NCBI GenBank assembly: GCA_013138655.1
Contig: WTCI01000356.1
Span: forward strand, 1-26,329
DNA: 26,329 nt
DNA from: Desulfuromonadaceae bacterium
GTDB lineage: Bacteria; Desulfobacterota; Desulfuromonadia; Desulfuromonadales; Geopsychrobacteraceae
Direction: 5' to 3'
The position numbers were made by a program, and so were the translations under genes. Positions 24,300-26,329 of this stretch are shown in pieces (the first letter of the stretch is position 1; each line of letters opens with the position of its first letter). Below the pieces are notes generated by a model. The model saw only the letters and a list, made by a program, of their open reading frames with translations, was not told the DNA's origin and did not search any database.

Positions 24300-25340
24300 A
24301 TGACGACACACAAAAACAGCTGCCGACTTCCAGCAGAGTGGGAACCGCAGGATGGTGTCCTGCTCGCCTGGCCGCACGCCGATTCCGACTGGCAACCGAT
24401 ACTGCCGGAAATCATTCCAGTTTATATTGAACTGATAAAGCAGATCAGCCGTTTTGAATTGGTGTTGCTAGCGTCTCCTGAACCCGACACAGTCAGAGCG
24501 ACACTACAAAATGCCTCAGTTGATTTGAGCCGCATCCAATTTTATGAAATCCCCTGCAACGATACCTGGACGCGGGATTTCGGACCGATCTCTATCTATC
24601 GCGATGGCCAACCACAACTCATCGACTTCGGTTTTAACGGCTGGGGGCTCAAATTCGCGGCAGATCAGGACAATCAGGTCACCCGTCGTCTGCATGTTGC
24701 CGGGGCTTTTGCGGCCACGCCCAGGAAAACCAGTGGCCTGATCCTGGAGGGGGGCAGCATTGAAAGTGACGGCGCCGGGACAATTCTAACGACCAGCGAG
24801 TGCCTGCTCAACCCGAACCGCAACCCGCATATGGGTAAGCAGCAGCTTGAGGCCGCTTTGCAGGAATTGCTCGGCGGTGAACATTTCCTCTGGCTCGACC
24901 ATGGCTACCTGGCCGGGGACGATACCGATTCGCATATCGACACCCTGGCGCGGCTCTGCCCGAACGGCACCATCGCCTATGTGCGTTGCGACGACCCACA
25001 GGACGAGCACTACCCGGCTCTGCAACGAATGGAGTCTCAACTCAGGTCGTTTCGTACCCGTTCCGGCCGCCCCTTTCGGCTCATCCCGCTCCCCTGGCCC
25101 AAGGCCCGCCATAACGAAGAGGATAGGCGACTTCCAGCGACCTACGCCAATTTCCTGATCATCAACCGGGCGGTGCTGGTGCCGACCTACAACGAGCCGG
25201 CTGACGCGGCGGCTCTGACAGCCATCGGCGAAGCCTTCCCCGGCCGCGAGATTGTCGGCATCGATTGTCGCCCGGTTATCCGGCAACATGGTTCACTGCA
25301 CTGCATCAGCATGCAGATTCCTCAAGGAGTTCTGTCATGA
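24300..25340 (+). CDS. aguA: Agmatine deiminase
   Basis: Cytosolic enzyme that hydrolyses agmatine to N-carbamoylputrescine and ammonia, first step of the plant-type putrescine route. The 346-residue product belongs to the peptidyl-arginine-deiminase-like family: LPAEWEPQDGVLLAWPH at the N terminus, CNDTWTRDFGPI, LEGGSIESDGAGT, WLDHGYLAGDDTDSHID (catalytic His and Asp) and the nucleophilic Cys in QHGSLHCISMQ near the C terminus. The ATG at 24300 is preferred over a TTG three bases before it. Its stop overlaps the aguB start by four bases. No arginine decarboxylase gene lies in the window, so the agmatine source is elsewhere. Confidence 0.96.
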   Translation: MTTHKNSCRLPAEWEPQDGVLLAWPHADSDWQPILPEIIPVYIELIKQISRFELVLLASPEPDTVRATLQNASVDLSRIQFYEIPCNDTWTRDFGPISIYRDGQPQLIDFGFNGWGLKFAADQDNQVTRRLHVAGAFAATPRKTSGLILEGGSIESDGAGTILTTSECLLNPNRNPHMGKQQLEAALQELLGGEHFLWLDHGYLAGDDTDSHIDTLARLCPNGTIAYVRCDDPQDEHYPALQRMESQLRSFRTRSGRPFRLIPLPWPKARHNEEDRRLPATYANFLIINRAVLVPTYNEPADAAALTAIGEAFPGREIVGIDCRPVIRQHGSLHCISMQIPQGVLS

Positions 25341-26221
25341 GCATTCTCAAAGTCGGCCTGATCCAGCAAAGCTGCAGCGGCAACCGTCCTGTCAACATCG
25401 AAAAAAGCGTTGCGGGAATTCGCCGGGCGGCGGCGCGGGGCGCGGAACTGGTCGTGCTGCAGGAGCTGCACACCGGTCTCTATTTCTGCCAGACCGAAGC
25501 CACCGCGGCCTTCGATCTGGCCGAACCGATCCCCGGCCCCTCAAGCGCTGAATTCGGTGCCTTGGCCAAAGAGCTGGGGATTGTTCTGGTCGCCTCCCTA
25601 TTCGAAAAACGCGCCGCCGGGCTCTACCACAACACTGCCGTGGTTCTGGAAAAGGATGGTTCAATTGCCGGAACGTACCGCAAGATGCACATCCCGGACG
25701 ATCCCGGCTATTACGAGAAGTTTTACTTCACCCCGGGCGACCAGAACTTTGAACCGATCCAGACTTCGGTCGGTAAACTGGGCGTGCTGGTCTGCTGGGA
25801 TCAGTGGTACCCGGAAGCGGCACGGCTGATGGCGCTGTCCGGAGCTGAGCTGTTGATCTACCCGACGGCGATCGGCTACGACCCGAACGACTGCGCCGAA
25901 GAGCAACAGCGCCAGTGCGAGGCCTGGGTCACGGTGCAACGCGGCCATGCCGTTGCCAACGGAACCCCGGTGATAACCGTCAACCGAGTCGGTTTCGAAG
26001 GCGATCCCAGCGGGACAACGGCCGGGATACGGTTCTGGGGGAACAGTTTTGTCGCCGGTTGCCAGGGGGAGCTGCTGGCTCGGGGGAGTACAACGGAGGA
26101 AGAGGTTCTGCTGGTCGATATCGATCGGCAGCGTAGCGAATCGGTTCGCCGAATCTGGCCGTTTCTGCGCGACCGACGGATCGATGCCTATCAGGATCTG
26201 CTCAAACGCTTCCGCGATTGA
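25337..26221 (+). CDS. aguB: N-carbamoylputrescine amidase
   Basis: Nitrilase-superfamily enzyme that converts N-carbamoylputrescine to putrescine, CO2 and ammonia. From the ATG at 25337 it has 294 residues. The catalytic triad is visible: Glu in VLQELHTGLYF, Lys in YRKMHIPDDPGYYEKFYF, and Cys in VLVCWDQWYPEAARLM. VNRVGFEGD and FWGNSFVA also fit the family. AAGGAG at 25324-25329, eight bases upstream, fixes this start; a longer in-frame start at 25265 lies inside aguA and was rejected. Together with aguA it forms a two-gene polyamine operon ended by a strong terminator. Confidence 0.96.
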   Translation: MSILKVGLIQQSCSGNRPVNIEKSVAGIRRAAARGAELVVLQELHTGLYFCQTEATAAFDLAEPIPGPSSAEFGALAKELGIVLVASLFEKRAAGLYHNTAVVLEKDGSIAGTYRKMHIPDDPGYYEKFYFTPGDQNFEPIQTSVGKLGVLVCWDQWYPEAARLMALSGAELLIYPTAIGYDPNDCAEEQQRQCEAWVTVQRGHAVANGTPVITVNRVGFEGDPSGTTAGIRFWGNSFVAGCQGELLARGSTTEEEVLLVDIDRQRSESVRRIWPFLRDRRIDAYQDLLKRFRD

Positions 26222-26236
26222 TTCACGGTCAACGAT

Positions 26237-26273
26237 AAAAAAAGGGGTGAACCGATCGGCTCACCCCTTTTTT
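26237..26273. terminator. Strong bidirectional terminator after aguB
   Basis: AAAAAAGGGGTGA and TCACCCCTTTTTT form a perfect 13-base stem, with CCGATCGG inside the loop region able to pair further. The A and T tracts on both sides make it work in both directions, which suggests a converging gene from the right edge. Confidence 0.92.
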
Positions 26274-26294
26274 ATCTTGTCCTCAAATAGCTAC

Positions 26295-26329
26295 TCAGAT
26301 TCCGGCACGGGATTTAAGCGATTCGACAC
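26295..26329 (-). CDS. Possible C-terminal end of a converging gene
   Basis: On the minus strand one frame reads VESLKSRAGI and stops at 26297-26295, about 20 bases before the bidirectional terminator. Another frame (VSNRLNPVPESE, stop at 26293-26291) is equally open, so which is real, if either, cannot be told from 35 bases. Confidence 0.25.
   Translation of the reverse strand, partial: VESLKSRAGI

Noticed and set aside
24786..25289. Minus-strand open frame over aguA
   Set aside because: Antisense shadow of a strongly supported enzyme gene, with no family features.
25265..25336. Longer start for aguB
   Set aside because: The extension lies inside aguA, and the ATG at 25337 has AAGGAG at the right distance.

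Overview
The window looks like chromosomal core plus light accessory DNA from a delta-type anaerobe of the Desulfuromonadales group (Desulfuromonas/Pelobacter/Geobacter relatives). This placement is an inference from gene content: a full selenocysteine operon, several c-di-GMP proteins, the mre order, and a short palindromic repeat family. No rRNA, CRISPR array, prophage or intact insertion sequence was seen.

Layout. Positions 1-2882 (minus strand) hold the rod-shape operon mreB-mreC-mreD-mrdA (mrdA runs off the left edge), with a strong hairpin between mreB and mreC. Divergently, 3084-5920 hold a membrane-anchored PpiD/SurA-type foldase overlapping purC, closed by a terminator. On the minus strand, 10587-6026 carry selA-selB-selD. 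The selD reading frame is interrupted by an in-frame UGA at the active-site position, so SelD is itself predicted to be a selenoprotein; reading from the first start codon after the UGA would lose the first 34 residues and the catalytic site. A 150-bp palindromic repeat fills the selB-selD gap. A tRNA-Ala(GGC) gene, pabB-pabC and tRNA-Leu(CAA) follow on the plus strand, then a YgiM-like SH3 membrane protein.

Positions 14192-20599 are more accessory. A second full copy of the repeat lies directly upstream of a YjjJ/HipH-type HipA-like protein in which both catalytic aspartates appear substituted. Next come a membrane PAS-GGDEF protein (minus strand) and a tightly overlapping three-gene set: a MoxR-like AAA+ ATPase, a VWA/putative-peptidase protein with a degenerate HExxH, and a 135-residue protein of unknown function. 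This set is the best candidate for an undescribed system. Positions 20830-24141 carry a response regulator-PAS-GGDEF-EAL protein, a stand-alone receiver and a cyclophilin. The right end holds aguA-aguB, which convert agmatine to putrescine, and a strong bidirectional terminator.

Functional links. SelA charges Ser-tRNA(Sec) to Sec-tRNA(Sec) using selenophosphate made by SelD, and SelB delivers it. Because SelD needs Sec for its own synthesis, the operon contains a possible autocatalytic loop. No tRNA-Sec gene (selC) lies in the window. PabB and PabC make 4-aminobenzoate for folate. The three c-di-GMP-related proteins suggest local second-messenger control but have no visible input partner kinase here.
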